A stretch of DNA of 64,000 nucleotides from Natrinema gelatinilyticum (GCF_024266705.1 NZ_CP100756.1:682001-746000), one strand, 5' to 3'; numbered from the stretch's first letter, positions 46,749 to 55,582 are shown. The notes: generated by a model from the sequence alone, not told the origin. Numbers and translations are program-made.

Positions 46749-48023
46749 GTGGCAACTGAAACCGCGCTCGTCGACGTCGGGATCCTCTTTGCAGCGGTCG
46801 CACTCGCCGGATTCCTCGCCAATCGAATCGATCAGTCGGTGATCCCATTTTACATCGTCATCGGGATCCTCCTCGGTTCGAACGTCCTCGGCGAGCTGCC
46901 CAGGTTCGCTGTCAGCGACGTCCTGACGGCGCTCGGCGGACTCGCGCTTACGGACACCGACTTCGTCGTCGTGGGCGCTGAAATCGGGATCGTCCTGTTG
47001 CTATTCTTCCTCGGCCTCGAGTTCAATCTCGATCGGCTCCTGGCGAGCAAGGATCGGATCGGGAAGGCTGGCACCGTCGACCTCGTCGTCAACTTCGGGA
47101 TCGGACTCCTGGTCGGCTATCTCGTCTTCGGGGGCCTGCTGGCTGCCGTTCTGGTTGCCGGGATCGTCTACATCTCCTCGAGTGCGATCATCACCAAGTC
47201 GCTGATCGATCTCGGCTGGATCGCGAACGACGAGGCCGAGCCACTGCTGGGAACTCTCGTCTACGAAGACCTGTTCATCGCGGTCTACCTCGCGATCGTT
47301 TCCGCGCTCGTTCTCGGTGGCGGCGACCTCGGCGCGGCCGCGGGGGAGATCGCGATCGCGGTCGGCTTCATCATTACGTTGCTCGGGGTCGTTACCGTCG
47401 GAAGCGGGTTCTTCCAGCGCATTCTCGCGGGGGCCACCAACGAGTTCGTCGTCGTCCGAGCGCTCGGAGTGACGATCCTCGTCGCCGGCATCGCGCTCGC
47501 ACTGGGCGTCAGCGAGGCCGTCGCCGCGTTCTTCGTCGGCATGGCCTTCTCGTCGACCGATCACGTCCACGATCTCGAGCGGCTGCTCGAGCCCCTCCGA
47601 GATGCGTTCGCCGCGGTCTTCTTCTTCTGGATCGGGCTCGTCACCGATCCGGCGCTGTTCTCGCTGTCGGTCCTCGGGACTATCCTCGCGGCCGCAATCG
47701 TAACGACGCCGACGAAGGCAATAAGTGGTTACCTCGGCGGACGAATCTACGATCTCGACACCCGTCGCTCGGTGCGCGTCGGACTCGGAATGACCACTCG
47801 CGGAGAATTCTCACTGATTATCGCGAGTCTCGCGTTATCGGGTGCCGGAACCAGTCTCGAAATGCACGTTGCCAATCAGATCTACGCCTTTTCGGTCGGC
47901 TACGTCCTCGTCATGAGCATTCTCGGGACGTCGCTCATGCAGCACTCGAACCGAATCGAGCCCGTCGCCGTCCCACTGCTCGAAGGGCGATTCGGGAATG
48001 CCCCCCAGCCGTCCGACGATTGA
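46749..48023 (+). CDS. CPA2 cation:proton antiporter (KhtU/KefB-like)
   Basis: 424 residues and about 12 membrane segments. It has LLLFFLGLEFNLDRLLASKD near 79-98, ALGVSEAVAAFFVGMAFSSTDH near 253-274 and GLGMTTRGEFSLIIASLAL near 347-365, as in K+/H+ antiporters of the KefB/KhtU type; no C-terminal RCK domain, which the upstream gene supplies. Start is GTG. The stop codon TGA (48021-48023) is the first three bases of the 85-bp repeat copy 2. Confidence 0.9.
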   Translation: MATETALVDVGILFAAVALAGFLANRIDQSVIPFYIVIGILLGSNVLGELPRFAVSDVLTALGGLALTDTDFVVVGAEIGIVLLLFFLGLEFNLDRLLASKDRIGKAGTVDLVVNFGIGLLVGYLVFGGLLAAVLVAGIVYISSSAIITKSLIDLGWIANDEAEPLLGTLVYEDLFIAVYLAIVSALVLGGGDLGAAAGEIAIAVGFIITLLGVVTVGSGFFQRILAGATNEFVVVRALGVTILVAGIALALGVSEAVAAFFVGMAFSSTDHVHDLERLLEPLRDAFAAVFFFWIGLVTDPALFSLSVLGTILAAAIVTTPTKAISGYLGGRIYDLDTRRSVRVGLGMTTRGEFSLIIASLALSGAGTSLEMHVANQIYAFSVGYVLVMSILGTSLMQHSNRIEPVAVPLLEGRFGNAPQPSDD

Positions 48024-48105
48024 TACGGACTACTGTAAGTCATTGCCGGTGCAACCGCAGGACGGTCGCGATTGCACCGGTACATCGTTACAGCAGACCG
48101 TATGA
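48021..48105. repeat. 85-bp nested palindrome, copy 2
   Basis: Starts TGATACGG, ends CCGTATGA, core AGGACGGTC on the plus strand. Relative to copies 1 and 3 read in the direction of their neighbouring gene, the core points the same way but the arms between core and ends are swapped. The inner arms have one mismatch (CAACCGC/GCGATTG). The TGA stop of the antiporter gene is its first codon. Located between co-directional genes. Confidence 0.9.
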
Positions 48106-48162
48106 GTTCCACGCTCGACCGGAAAGGATAGCTTCAACCCGTTCGAGCCCTCTATCACGTCT

Positions 48163-48816
48163 ATGCCACAGGCGGTCGTCTTCGATCTCGACTACACTCT
48201 TGCCGTTCCTCGACGCGACCGGGCGACCATCCTCGAGGAAGCCACGGCCGTCACGGGAGCGCCGGCGCTCACACGCGAAGAGTATCTCGCCGCTCATCGC
48301 CGGAACCTCACCACCGAAACGCGTGAGCCGATCTTCGCCGACCTGCTCGCCGAAAGCGACACAGATCCGGCCGCCGTCGCAACGGCGTACCGCGAAACGA
48401 TCGCCGACGATCTCGAGCCGGTGCCGGGCGTCGAAGCTATGCTTTCGGAGTTCCGTGAGGAATACCGGGTCGGCCTCCTGACGAACGGCCCCGTCCGGGC
48501 CCAGCGGGACAAACTCGCGACGCTGGGCTGGGAGGACGCCTTCGATGCCGCGCTTGTCACCGGCGAGCTCGAGGCCGGAAAACCCGACCCGCGAGCGTTC
48601 GAGGCAATCGTGGACGAACTCGACGTCGCACCCACCGACGCAGTCTACGTCGGTGACGAGGTCGAAGCCGACGTTCTGGGTGCGACCGAAGCCGGGTTGC
48701 GTGCGGTTCAGGTGGTGCTCGAAGACGGCCCCAGGCCGGACCCGCGCGCGATCGACCACCTCGAGCAAACGGAGATCGCGACCGCACTGCCGGGGATCGT
48801 CGCCGGACTCGAGTGA
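48163..48816 (+). CDS. HAD family hydrolase
   Basis: 217 residues. Motif I VFDLDYTLAVP at 5-15, motif II LLTNGPVRAQRDKLATLGW near 106-124, motif III lysine in GELEAGKPDPRAF, motif IV VYVGDEVEADVLGA near 164-177. This is the phosphoglycolate/haloacid phosphatase type with a helical cap. Substrate unknown. A single-gene unit starting 58 bases after the repeat. Confidence 0.9.
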   Translation: MPQAVVFDLDYTLAVPRRDRATILEEATAVTGAPALTREEYLAAHRRNLTTETREPIFADLLAESDTDPAAVATAYRETIADDLEPVPGVEAMLSEFREEYRVGLLTNGPVRAQRDKLATLGWEDAFDAALVTGELEAGKPDPRAFEAIVDELDVAPTDAVYVGDEVEADVLGATEAGLRAVQVVLEDGPRPDPRAIDHLEQTEIATALPGIVAGLE

Positions 48817-48873
48817 GCGGTGTCCGCCGCCGACGCGTGTGGTCGCGATCGAACCCTCGACTCGACAGTGTCC

Positions 48874-49287
48874 CTATCCCGACGGCGACCGGTCCAACGA
48901 GTGGGTCTCGACGAGTCGACGACTCACGGCCTGCAACACGTCTGTCGCCCGCTTGACTTCCGCCCCACTTTCGACGAAAACGAGTGTGCTCGGCGGTTTC
49001 GACGCCTTCGGACGCACTCGGAGACCGACTTCAGGTGCCGTCGCAGCCGCCACGTCCTGTCCCGCCTCGAACTCGAGGTGTGCCCGGTCCTCGTGGATGA
49101 ACGCGCGGGCGATTCGGTCGTCACCCCGAACGACGTCGTAGGCGCGGGCGCCGTCGACAGTCGGCTCGACGTCTCGATCGGCGTTCGTCACGGTAAAATA
49201 CTCGAGTTCGCCGTCCGCTCGACCGTCGATCTCACTCGCGAGGAGTTCAGCGATCCGGCGACCGTCGGTGATTTGGTCTTCGACCAT
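48874..49287 (-). CDS. Conserved haloarchaeal hypothetical protein (137 aa)
   Basis: Acidic soluble protein: MVEDQITDGRRIAELLASEIDGR start, ARAFIHEDRAHLEFEAGQD in the middle, VLQAVSRRLVETHSL near the end. The codon pattern is coding on this strand; the opposite long frame is a shadow. It follows the DUF2240 gene region in opposite sense of HAD. No motif recognised. Confidence 0.65.
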   Translation of the reverse strand: MVEDQITDGRRIAELLASEIDGRADGELEYFTVTNADRDVEPTVDGARAYDVVRGDDRIARAFIHEDRAHLEFEAGQDVAAATAPEVGLRVRPKASKPPSTLVFVESGAEVKRATDVLQAVSRRLVETHSLDRSPSG

Positions 49288-49311
49288 ACCCGTCGGTCGG
49301 CACGCCTGAGA

Positions 49312-49770
49312 TTAACCGTCTTCGGCTTCGAGGATGGCCGCTCGAGCGATCGGAACGAGGTCGCCGACCGCGAGCCCCTCGCGGCGAGCGTAGACGACGG
49401 CAGCGGCCTCGATCGTCAGCCCGAGGTCCTGCTGGAGAGAGTTGATCGCGCCGACCGCCTCGTGTTTCTCCGTCCCGTCTGCGACCAGCGAATCGAGGAC
49501 GCGTTCGAACGCCGACCGCTCCCGAAGGAGATTTTCGTCGGGGACGAACGTCTCCGGCACCGTCGTCTCCGTCGGATCGAACGTGACCGTGAGACCCTCG
49601 TCATCGCGTACGAGCAGCCCCTCCTGGGTCGCGACGTCGATCAGCCGCTTTGATTGATCGGGAGAGAACCAGTCCCGGTCGAGCGAGAGGGCGACGACGA
49701 ACTCGTTTTCCTCGAGGCGACGGGTTCCGTTCTGGATGAACGGGGCGGCAACCGCGACGCGAAGGCTCAT
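49312..49770 (-). CDS. DUF2240 family protein
   Basis: 152 residues from MSLRVAVAAPFIQNGTRRLEENEF. DRDWFSPDQSKRLIDVATQEGLL and the C-terminal GLTIEAAAVVYARREGLAVGDLVP resemble the archaeal DUF2240 proteins, which are often linked to DNA or RNA metabolism without known activity. The frame is open far upstream but only the ATG at 49770 begins the family sequence. Confidence 0.8.
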   Translation of the reverse strand: MSLRVAVAAPFIQNGTRRLEENEFVVALSLDRDWFSPDQSKRLIDVATQEGLLVRDDEGLTVTFDPTETTVPETFVPDENLLRERSAFERVLDSLVADGTEKHEAVGAINSLQQDLGLTIEAAAVVYARREGLAVGDLVPIARAAILEAEDG

Positions 49771-49849
49771 CGGAGACGACTTTCTCGAGGAATGAAATAA
49801 CGATGGCGGTCCAGTCCGACAGGCAGGAGACCGCGGCCAGACGCGTCGA

Positions 49850-50485
49850 TCAGTCCGAGGCACGGCCACCGCCGTTCCGATCGGCTCGGGACGGCGGTGG
49901 GAACTCCGTTGGGGTCGGGTTAGGCGTTTCGGGCAGGACACAGCGATCGGGTTCGCGGTTGACGTGGCGGTACTGATCCGGGGCGTTCGCGAGCGGGTGA
50001 GCGGGGTTCTGATCGCTGTTGATGCGGGCGGCGCGCACTTCATTGAATCCGTTGAGACGGGCCTGGATCCCCCGCCAGTGATACCGCGTCGCGGTCGGGA
50101 TCGAAACCGGTCGGGGTGATTTACCGTCGGGGTGTTGCGTCGCGAGAATCGCGTTGTTGACGTTGCTCGCGAGCGCGTCGTGGTCAATGAGGACACCGAC
50201 GGAAGCATCTTTTGGCGCGCGTGTAGCGAGGACGTCCAGACCGAGGTGCAACGCTCGATATTCGGCGACGTTGTTATCCGGCGGTGTATCTGCGGTCGAG
50301 ACGCGGGTGACACGGGTGCCGTCGCGCGTCTCGATTACGGCACCCAGACCGCCGCCCGAGTCCCGGAAGGACCCATCGGTAGCGACGTAGAAATCACGAT
50401 GATGAGTCCGAGGGGGATGGGCGATATGGGGGGTGGGCGACTCGTCGAACAGATCTCGCAGTGCGGGCCGGCCGTGGGCGGCCAT
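49850..50485 (-). CDS. RNase H-like protein
   Basis: 211 residues. The RNase HI-type fold is at residues 30-125: FYVATDGSFRDSGGGLGAVIE (first Asp), NNVAEYRALHLGLDVL (Glu) and VGVLIDHDALASNVNN (Asp). The C-terminal 80 residues are Pro/Arg-rich and variable; the fourth carboxylate is not obvious. It resembles the haloarchaeal Rnh-like proteins of unknown nucleic-acid target. Confidence 0.75.
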   Translation of the reverse strand: MAAHGRPALRDLFDESPTPHIAHPPRTHHRDFYVATDGSFRDSGGGLGAVIETRDGTRVTRVSTADTPPDNNVAEYRALHLGLDVLATRAPKDASVGVLIDHDALASNVNNAILATQHPDGKSPRPVSIPTATRYHWRGIQARLNGFNEVRAARINSDQNPAHPLANAPDQYRHVNREPDRCVLPETPNPTPTEFPPPSRADRNGGGRASD

Positions 50486-50509
50486 GTAAACGAATAGGCC
50501 AGTCCCGCA

Positions 50510-50518
50510 CTTAAATAT
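50510..50518 (-). promoter_or_regulatory. TATA box of the RNase H-like gene
   Basis: On the minus strand ATATTTAAG lies about 27-30 bases upstream of the ATG at 50485, fitting a leaderless transcript and the chosen start. Confidence 0.5.
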
Positions 50519-50760
50519 GTCGCCCGTGGTAACAAATAACAATATAGTACAGGAGACCGATCCATCCACTCCTATAGTGTTCTAGCGTCGTTCACGAGAA
50601 ATAAAATGTTACTAAATCGGACTAAATCGGCTCGTAACCCCCGATTCTTGGACTGGAAATGCCAGATTCGGGTGAATAGAAAACCGCCCGTTCGTTCGAG
50701 CAATTCGGACCCAATCTGTGTTGGCAGTAGGTGTAATACCACTGAATGCATGGAAGCAAT

Positions 50761-51126
50761 ATGAACGAGACGAACGCGAGGCGGATGGAAGCAGCATGCT
50801 CCCTCCTCGCAAAATCTGAGCGGCGGTTTCTCCTGTATCAGCTCGCCGACGATGAACGGGCGAACATAGAGGACCTCGTCACACAGGTCGCGGCCTGGGA
50901 GCTCGATGCCCACAGGACGGCGATCGACAAGGAAACGAGACAGCGCGTCTACGTCTCGTTGGTACACAACCACCTGCCGCGACTCGCTGATTACGACATC
51001 ATCGACTACGATCTGCGAAGCGGTGATATCGTGCTGGCAGCGGGATTCGACGACATCAAACCCCTGCTCGAGCAGTTCAGGCAGACCGAAGACGAACCCG
51101 AAATCCGCGAACTACCACCACTCTGA
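50761..51126 (+). CDS. DUF7344-like winged-helix protein
   Basis: 121 residues from MNETNARRMEA (an ATG five codons earlier, at 50746, is also in frame). LLAKSERRFLLYQLADDERANIEDLVTQVA and VYVSLVHNHLPRLADYDIIDYD (about 15-95) match the haloarchaeal small HTH domain. A DNA-binding regulator is likely. The AT-rich 260 bases upstream probably hold its promoter. Confidence 0.75.
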   Translation: MNETNARRMEAACSLLAKSERRFLLYQLADDERANIEDLVTQVAAWELDAHRTAIDKETRQRVYVSLVHNHLPRLADYDIIDYDLRSGDIVLAAGFDDIKPLLEQFRQTEDEPEIRELPPL

Positions 51127-51689
51127 AGGGGTTCGACACCGGGATTTCGAGACCGCTATCCACGGAACGTTCTAAAGCGTCACAGCGCGAGTTCCACGGG
51201 TCGGGTGACCCGTGGTACTTTCCTCTCCGACGACCACTGTTCTCGTTGTCCCAATTCTAGGTCGAGGAGTTCGCTGTTGGACCGCCCCCGGATTCGGTCA
51301 TGATCGACAGTCATGACATCCTCCCCGGCGTGAGCGCCGTGGGTTCCCCTCGCGTAACGTCGGCCGCGCCGACACCACCGAAGGCACGATTCCCCTCCCC
51401 CCGCGGGTACGCCGGGTTGCACGCACGCCGTCGGGCCTCGTGAAAGACGTGCTGTGCGTGAATATCGTGGCCCGTGCGGGCGGTGCCATCCATCCGACTC
51501 GGACGTACGGCCGCGTCTGCCTCGGGCAGGCTCGCGTTTGTGACACCGGAGGAACGCCAACGGACCTCCAATTTTCCCGAGTTGGTGGCTTCTGAGACGA
51601 ACCCGGACGACATACATTCGACGGGATGCGATGCCCAGCAGCACGCGACGCGTTCTGCGGACGCCGTGAACGGCGGTACTCTCTCGCTG
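51127..51689 (-). mobile_element. Decayed IS1341-like sequence beyond the tnpB right end
   Basis: A minus-strand frame (51311-51613) ending NPAYPRGEGNRAFGGVG...GEPTALTPGRMS resembles worn TnpB tails seen in haloarchaeal insertion sequences (recalled, not checked). Further down a strong hairpin CCACGGGT-CACC-CGACCCGTGG lies near 51192-51216. No complete gene. It may be an older element into whose end the current tnpB element moved. Confidence 0.4.
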
Positions 51690-51771
51690 TTACAGGTAGG
51701 AGCTCCGTAGTAAACTACCCTACCCTACTTCGCTCACCCCATACGGGGTTCGCTCGTTGAGGGTAGGGCTT
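51690..51771 (-). ncRNA. Right-end reRNA scaffold of the intact tnpB, with guide position
   Basis: Begins 20 bases after the tnpB stop. On the minus strand, CCCTACCCT (51768-51760) pairs with AGGGTAGGG, and an inner CCCC-GTAT-GGGG hairpin lies between GCGA and GAGCG. The end is TTTAC (51714-51710). The next 20 bases, to 51690, are the expected guide. The layout is that of TnpB omega/reRNAs, transcripts known in haloarchaea as sense overlapping transcripts of IS1341 genes. Confidence 0.6.
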
Positions 51772-51790
51772 TGATGTGGACTCCCGGCAA

Positions 51791-53041
51791 TCAGTCTCCG
51801 GCAATAAGCCGGTGACTCTTGCCGTTCAACATCCCACCATTTATACGCACGTCTACTGGTGCGTCTCCGCCCCCCGACTTGGGCGAGGAACGGAGTCTGT
51901 GGCGTCGTTTCCGGGCGTAGCGGAGCCCGATGTTCTTCGCGGCGTTGTAGTCCGCGTTGACCTCGTAGCCGCACTTCTGGCAGTGGAAGTGTTCACCGTC
52001 GCGGTTCGCTTCGTGCGTGAACCCACAGTCCGTCCGAGAACAACGTTGAGATGTGTGGTTCGGCGCAACCTGCTCCGCCGTGACGCCGCGTTCCGGGGCC
52101 TTGTACTCGACGTACTCGAACAGGCGTCGGAACGCCCAAATATGGTGCCACTTCGCGTGCGGAAGTCGCTCGCGGATGTTGGTCAAGTCCTCGAACACGA
52201 TTACGTCGGAGTCGTGTTCGACGGCCTCCGAGATGATTTCGTTGGCGACGGTATGGATGTACTGCTTCCGCCACGCTTCTTCGCGCTTACCGAGGCGAAG
52301 GAGTGCGTTGTGCGCGGCTTGTGCCCCGCGCTGTTGCATCTCACCACGTCGCTTCTCGAACTCGCGGCACCAGTGGTCGTACTCGCCGCCCTGCCAGAAC
52401 GTGCCGGTTGAAGCGACCGCAAGGCTGTTGACGCCGAGGTCAATACCGAGGACTGTTTGGTGCTCGGTATCTTCCGAAACCTCGGACTCCTCATCGTCCG
52501 AATCGTACTTCCGAGTCGTGATGTGGAAGTAGAACTCGTCGGTCGCCTTGTCGTATTGCAGTGTGCTCGCCCGAAACTCGTAGTCCTCCGAGAGAACGTA
52601 TTGCTCGTAGGGTGTCGGGCTATCCGCAGGAAGTTCAAAGTCGCACTCGACCCGCCCGTTGACGGTTGAAAGTGACACATGGTCGCGGTGGAACGTCGCA
52701 CTTCGCTTATCGTAGACCATGCTCCACGACGTGAACTCCGGCTGGCTCACCCGTTTGCCCTGTTTCCACCGTTCGACGCACCCTTTCGTCGCTTGCACGG
52801 CGCGTCGAATCGCTTCTTGAACGAGGTTTGCGGTGAGGTCGGTTTCCCCTCGTAGTTCTTCGTAGAGCGCATCTCGTGCCGTCGTATTCGCGGTGATGCA
52901 GTTTGTGTAGGAGTTGTTGTCCCAACAGAACTCGGCAGCACGGTTCGCACAGTGAAGGAACTGCCGGGCGGATTCGTGGAGGTCGTCGCGGCGCTCATCG
53001 GGAACGATGAGTTTGACCAGCGCGGTTCGACGCACCTCCAT
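51791..53041 (-). CDS. tnpB: RNA-guided endonuclease TnpB (IS1341 type)
   Basis: 416 residues. RuvC I GIDLGVNSLAVAS near 216-228 (Asp), RuvC II VFEDLTNIRERL near 292-303 (Glu), zinc ribbon with C-x4-C and CQKC (about 347-370), RuvC III YEVNADYNAAKNIG (Asp) near 374-387. All catalytic acids are present, so the nuclease appears intact. No tnpA (Y1 transposase) is adjacent, so mobility would need one in trans. A TATA box lies about 28 bases upstream. Confidence 0.93.
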   Translation of the reverse strand: MEVRRTALVKLIVPDERRDDLHESARQFLHCANRAAEFCWDNNSYTNCITANTTARDALYEELRGETDLTANLVQEAIRRAVQATKGCVERWKQGKRVSQPEFTSWSMVYDKRSATFHRDHVSLSTVNGRVECDFELPADSPTPYEQYVLSEDYEFRASTLQYDKATDEFYFHITTRKYDSDDEESEVSEDTEHQTVLGIDLGVNSLAVASTGTFWQGGEYDHWCREFEKRRGEMQQRGAQAAHNALLRLGKREEAWRKQYIHTVANEIISEAVEHDSDVIVFEDLTNIRERLPHAKWHHIWAFRRLFEYVEYKAPERGVTAEQVAPNHTSQRCSRTDCGFTHEANRDGEHFHCQKCGYEVNADYNAAKNIGLRYARKRRHRLRSSPKSGGGDAPVDVRINGGMLNGKSHRLIAGD

Positions 53042-53065
53042 GTTTCAGATTACTGGCCGACGGTA

Positions 53066-53074
53066 CTTATATGC
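53066..53074 (-). promoter_or_regulatory. TATA box of tnpB
   Basis: GCATATAAG on the minus strand, about 25-33 bases before the tnpB ATG. Confidence 0.55.
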
Positions 53075-53125
53075 TCGGGAGTCGAGTAACTACCGTCGTG
53101 CGATTGCGTCGTCCTTCGTCGGTTT

Positions 53126-53190
53126 CCTCTCCAACCTACTCGCTCCCTTCGGTCGCTCCTTGAGGTCGGAGGCTCCACCTTGAATTAGGC
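53126..53190 (-). repeat. Left-end hairpin of the tnpB element
   Basis: On the minus strand, a CCTCC-GACCTCA segment (53172-53161) can pair with TAGGTTGGAGAGG, enclosing GAGCGA-CCGAAGG-GAGCGAG. The GAGCGA...GAGCG frame is the one seen at the right ends, so it may be the left-end structure or an older right end. A motif GCCTAATTCAAGGTGG lies just outside (53190-53175) and may mark the left boundary. Confidence 0.4.
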
Positions 53191-53861
53191 TGAAACAACG
53201 ACCGTGAACCGGTATCGAAACAGTTCACTATTTCCGTGGCTCGCTCCGGCGCGGACGCTGCGTTTGTCGCGATCGGTGGCGGACTTTCGTCTTTCCCGCC
53301 GGTTCCGTTTGGGCCGTCCAGGTACGACATCGCCGGCGTGGTGATGCTCGACTCTGCGATCTGGACCGTCGATGTCCGGTCACCTCGAGGGCCGGACGGA
53401 GTAATCGTGAATCGCCATCGAAGTCGTTCCCGTAATATCGTAATAACTTATTACCGGGAGGATGCACCACACAGCGATCGGCGCGCACGTCGCCCTCTTA
53501 CTCGGTGAGAGCGCAGTCGACTATCTCGTCTGTTTCGACTTGCTCGAGCGACCGGGTGCCGTCGCAAGCACCACGGTCCCGTGCGTCGCACCGACCGTCA
53601 CCACCGCGATCAGCTGGCTCTCCCGACGACTCCGTGGCCGGGACGGACGGCCGTCGGATCGGACTCGCTGTGAGCGGGGTCTCACTCCCTGCGTGTCGCG
53701 CGATCCGGCGGCATGCAGGCCTGTTCGGTCGTGAAAATTGCAGGAGGAGGGACCGAGCCAGAACACTATCGATGTTGGGCACCTGGCGGAGTACAACATC
53801 TGGACGAACGTGCACGGCCTCTCTCGAGGAGCCAGCAAATGGCGCGAGTAGGGACGGGAGG
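53191..53861. other. Gene-poor region with possible relics
   Basis: About 670 bases. A plus-strand frame from 53462 begins with a plausible hydrophobic N-terminus (MHHTAIGAHVALLLGES) but soon turns Arg/Ser-rich with no motif. Nothing can be named; a decayed membrane gene is possible. Confidence 0.3.
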
Positions 53862-54137
53862 TTACCGACGATGCGCGTGACCGACGTACAACGCGAGGAG
53901 ATGTCCGACGATCAGACCGAGAAACAAAACGCCGTCGACGGACGACGACAACCCAGTCGCGAGCAGCGGAAAGTACAGGATCGGCATGGCAATCGCAGAC
54001 CAGAAGCCGGCCGCGCGAATCGTCGTTGCGAGCCGCGGCGACGCTCGCTCGAGTACCCCGTGCTGGCTATTACGGCGGTCTCCAGGCGGACTCGAACTAC
54101 CAGACCGTTGGCCCGAGATGGAGGATGGTTTTGTCAT
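53862..54137 (-). CDS. Small membrane protein (91 aa)
   Basis: The polar N-terminal 40 residues are followed by two hydrophobic segments, AAGFWSAIAMPILYFPLLAT and GVLFLGLIVGHLLALYVG (about 43-85), ending HAHRR. ATG 54137 is chosen. Such two-helix proteins are frequent in haloarchaea. No function is known; reasons for accepting it are the hydrophobic pattern and codon use. Confidence 0.55.
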   Translation of the reverse strand: MTKPSSISGQRSGSSSPPGDRRNSQHGVLERASPRLATTIRAAGFWSAIAMPILYFPLLATGLSSSVDGVLFLGLIVGHLLALYVGHAHRR

Positions 54138-54385
54138 GGGAGGGTCCGTTGGCTGAATTCTTCTCGACAGCAACCCAAATACGGCTCGACCGTTTCGGTC
54201 GGTTGTGATGGATTCAACGGAATCCGGCCGCCTGAACGATTTATTTACACTGAAAAGATTTTATTTCGCTTGCGGAACGTCGACGGTACTGTCCGAGGGC
54301 TACGAGAATGAATAGCATATCGATGCCAGAAACCGGTGACGGTCCGGGTCGCGAAGATGTGTTGCGGCCAGGTCCACGAAACGCG

Positions 54386-55180
54386 TTACGCGTCTCCGCC
54401 GTCGACATCGGTATCGAGACCGAACTCACCGCCGGCCGCAACGTCCGGCAACTCGAGAACCACGGTTTCCCCTGCTGTCATCGAATCGCCGATGTCGACC
54501 GCGACGTCCGCTAATTCGACCGACTTCGGAAAGAGGAGATCTACGCGACTGCCGAATGCGATGTGGCCGATGCGTTCGCCGCGCTCGACGCCGTCATCGC
54601 GCTCGACGTATGGATAGATGCGTCGGGCGAACGCACCTGCGATCAGCGTCACCGCTGCGTGGGGCGCCGGTTCGGCCGGTGGGGATCCCCGAGCGTTGCT
54701 ATCGGCATCGGCCGATTCCTCGCCGTCTGTCGCGCTTGCGTCCGAATTCGTGTTCGCGACCGACACCGACCCCCCGTCACCCTCGGCCGGTAGGTGCGGT
54801 GACTCGGTCACGAAGTGGACGTGGACTCGCTCGTTCCGGTCGGACTCTTTCGAGAAGGCGGGGCGATTCGCCCCTGAGACGTGCTCGACATCGGTGATGC
54901 GTCCCGCGAAAGGCGAACGGACGACGTGGACGTGCCAGAGGTTCATGAAAACGCCCAGTCGAACCCGATCGCCTTCCTCGCGGAGAACGGAAACGGTTCC
55001 ATCGGCTGGCGAGACGACACCGGTCGGTGGAGGAGAACGGTCGGGGTCGCGGAAAAACACGAGCGTTCCGACACCGATCGCGAGCGCCACGAGACTCGCG
55101 GTGACGCTGATGAGGAGGGCAAACGGGGCGGCGAGCAGGGGGAAGATCGCGTACTTCCAGCCCCCCGGCGCGATGTTCAT
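54386..55180 (-). CDS. asd: Phosphatidylserine/archaetidylserine decarboxylase
   Basis: 264 residues. Two N-terminal membrane helices (KYAIFPLLAAPFALLISV and LVALAIGVGTLVFF), then RDPDRSPPPTGVVSPADGTVSVL, MNLWHVHVVRSPFAGRI and the self-cleavage region GHIAFGSRVDLLFP near 215-228, where GS should yield the pyruvoyl group. It would make archaetidylethanolamine. A low-complexity Ser/Asp/Glu insert of about 45 residues interrupts the middle. ATG 55180 is chosen from the membrane start. Confidence 0.88.
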   Translation of the reverse strand: MNIAPGGWKYAIFPLLAAPFALLISVTASLVALAIGVGTLVFFRDPDRSPPPTGVVSPADGTVSVLREEGDRVRLGVFMNLWHVHVVRSPFAGRITDVEHVSGANRPAFSKESDRNERVHVHFVTESPHLPAEGDGGSVSVANTNSDASATDGEESADADSNARGSPPAEPAPHAAVTLIAGAFARRIYPYVERDDGVERGERIGHIAFGSRVDLLFPKSVELADVAVDIGDSMTAGETVVLELPDVAAGGEFGLDTDVDGGDA

Positions 55181-55582
55181 GAACCGACTGAGGGAGTCAA
55201 ATCGTATGGCCGTTACGGATCGGGTGGTCCCGCGGATCGATACCGCTGCGACACAGCCGCCGCGGCAGTTCTTGCAGGGGCTTCTGACTGGACGACGTGT
55301 GCCAGCCACGCCCTGCCAAGCGTCGGTACGCGCTGAATTACGCCGGTAATGGACGCAACTCGGTGTCGCTAGGAGGTCACAAACGAAATTTGTGTCACGG
55401 CGAATCGGATATTCTGCGGCTACAACTGTCCCACCATGCGCCCGTTTCGTTTCGAGGGGCAACCCTCGTTCCCGAAGAGCAGGCCGCCTCGAGACGGCGT
55501 TTTATCGAACTAGTGGTGGTAACATATTGTTGATACTCGAGAATAACAATACGTTGGTCCGTGGCGCAAGCGGTCGCCAGCC
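55181..55582. other. Divergent intergenic region
   Basis: 400 bases between asd and the deacetylase gene, which point away from each other. It must hold both promoters; AT-rich runs at 55500-55555 (around TAACATATTGTTGATA) suit the rightward gene. No gene is supported. Confidence 0.4.

Noticed and set aside
53462..53734. 90-codon plus-strand frame
   Set aside because: Hydrophobic start only, then Arg/Ser-rich; no motif or promoter, possibly a relic.
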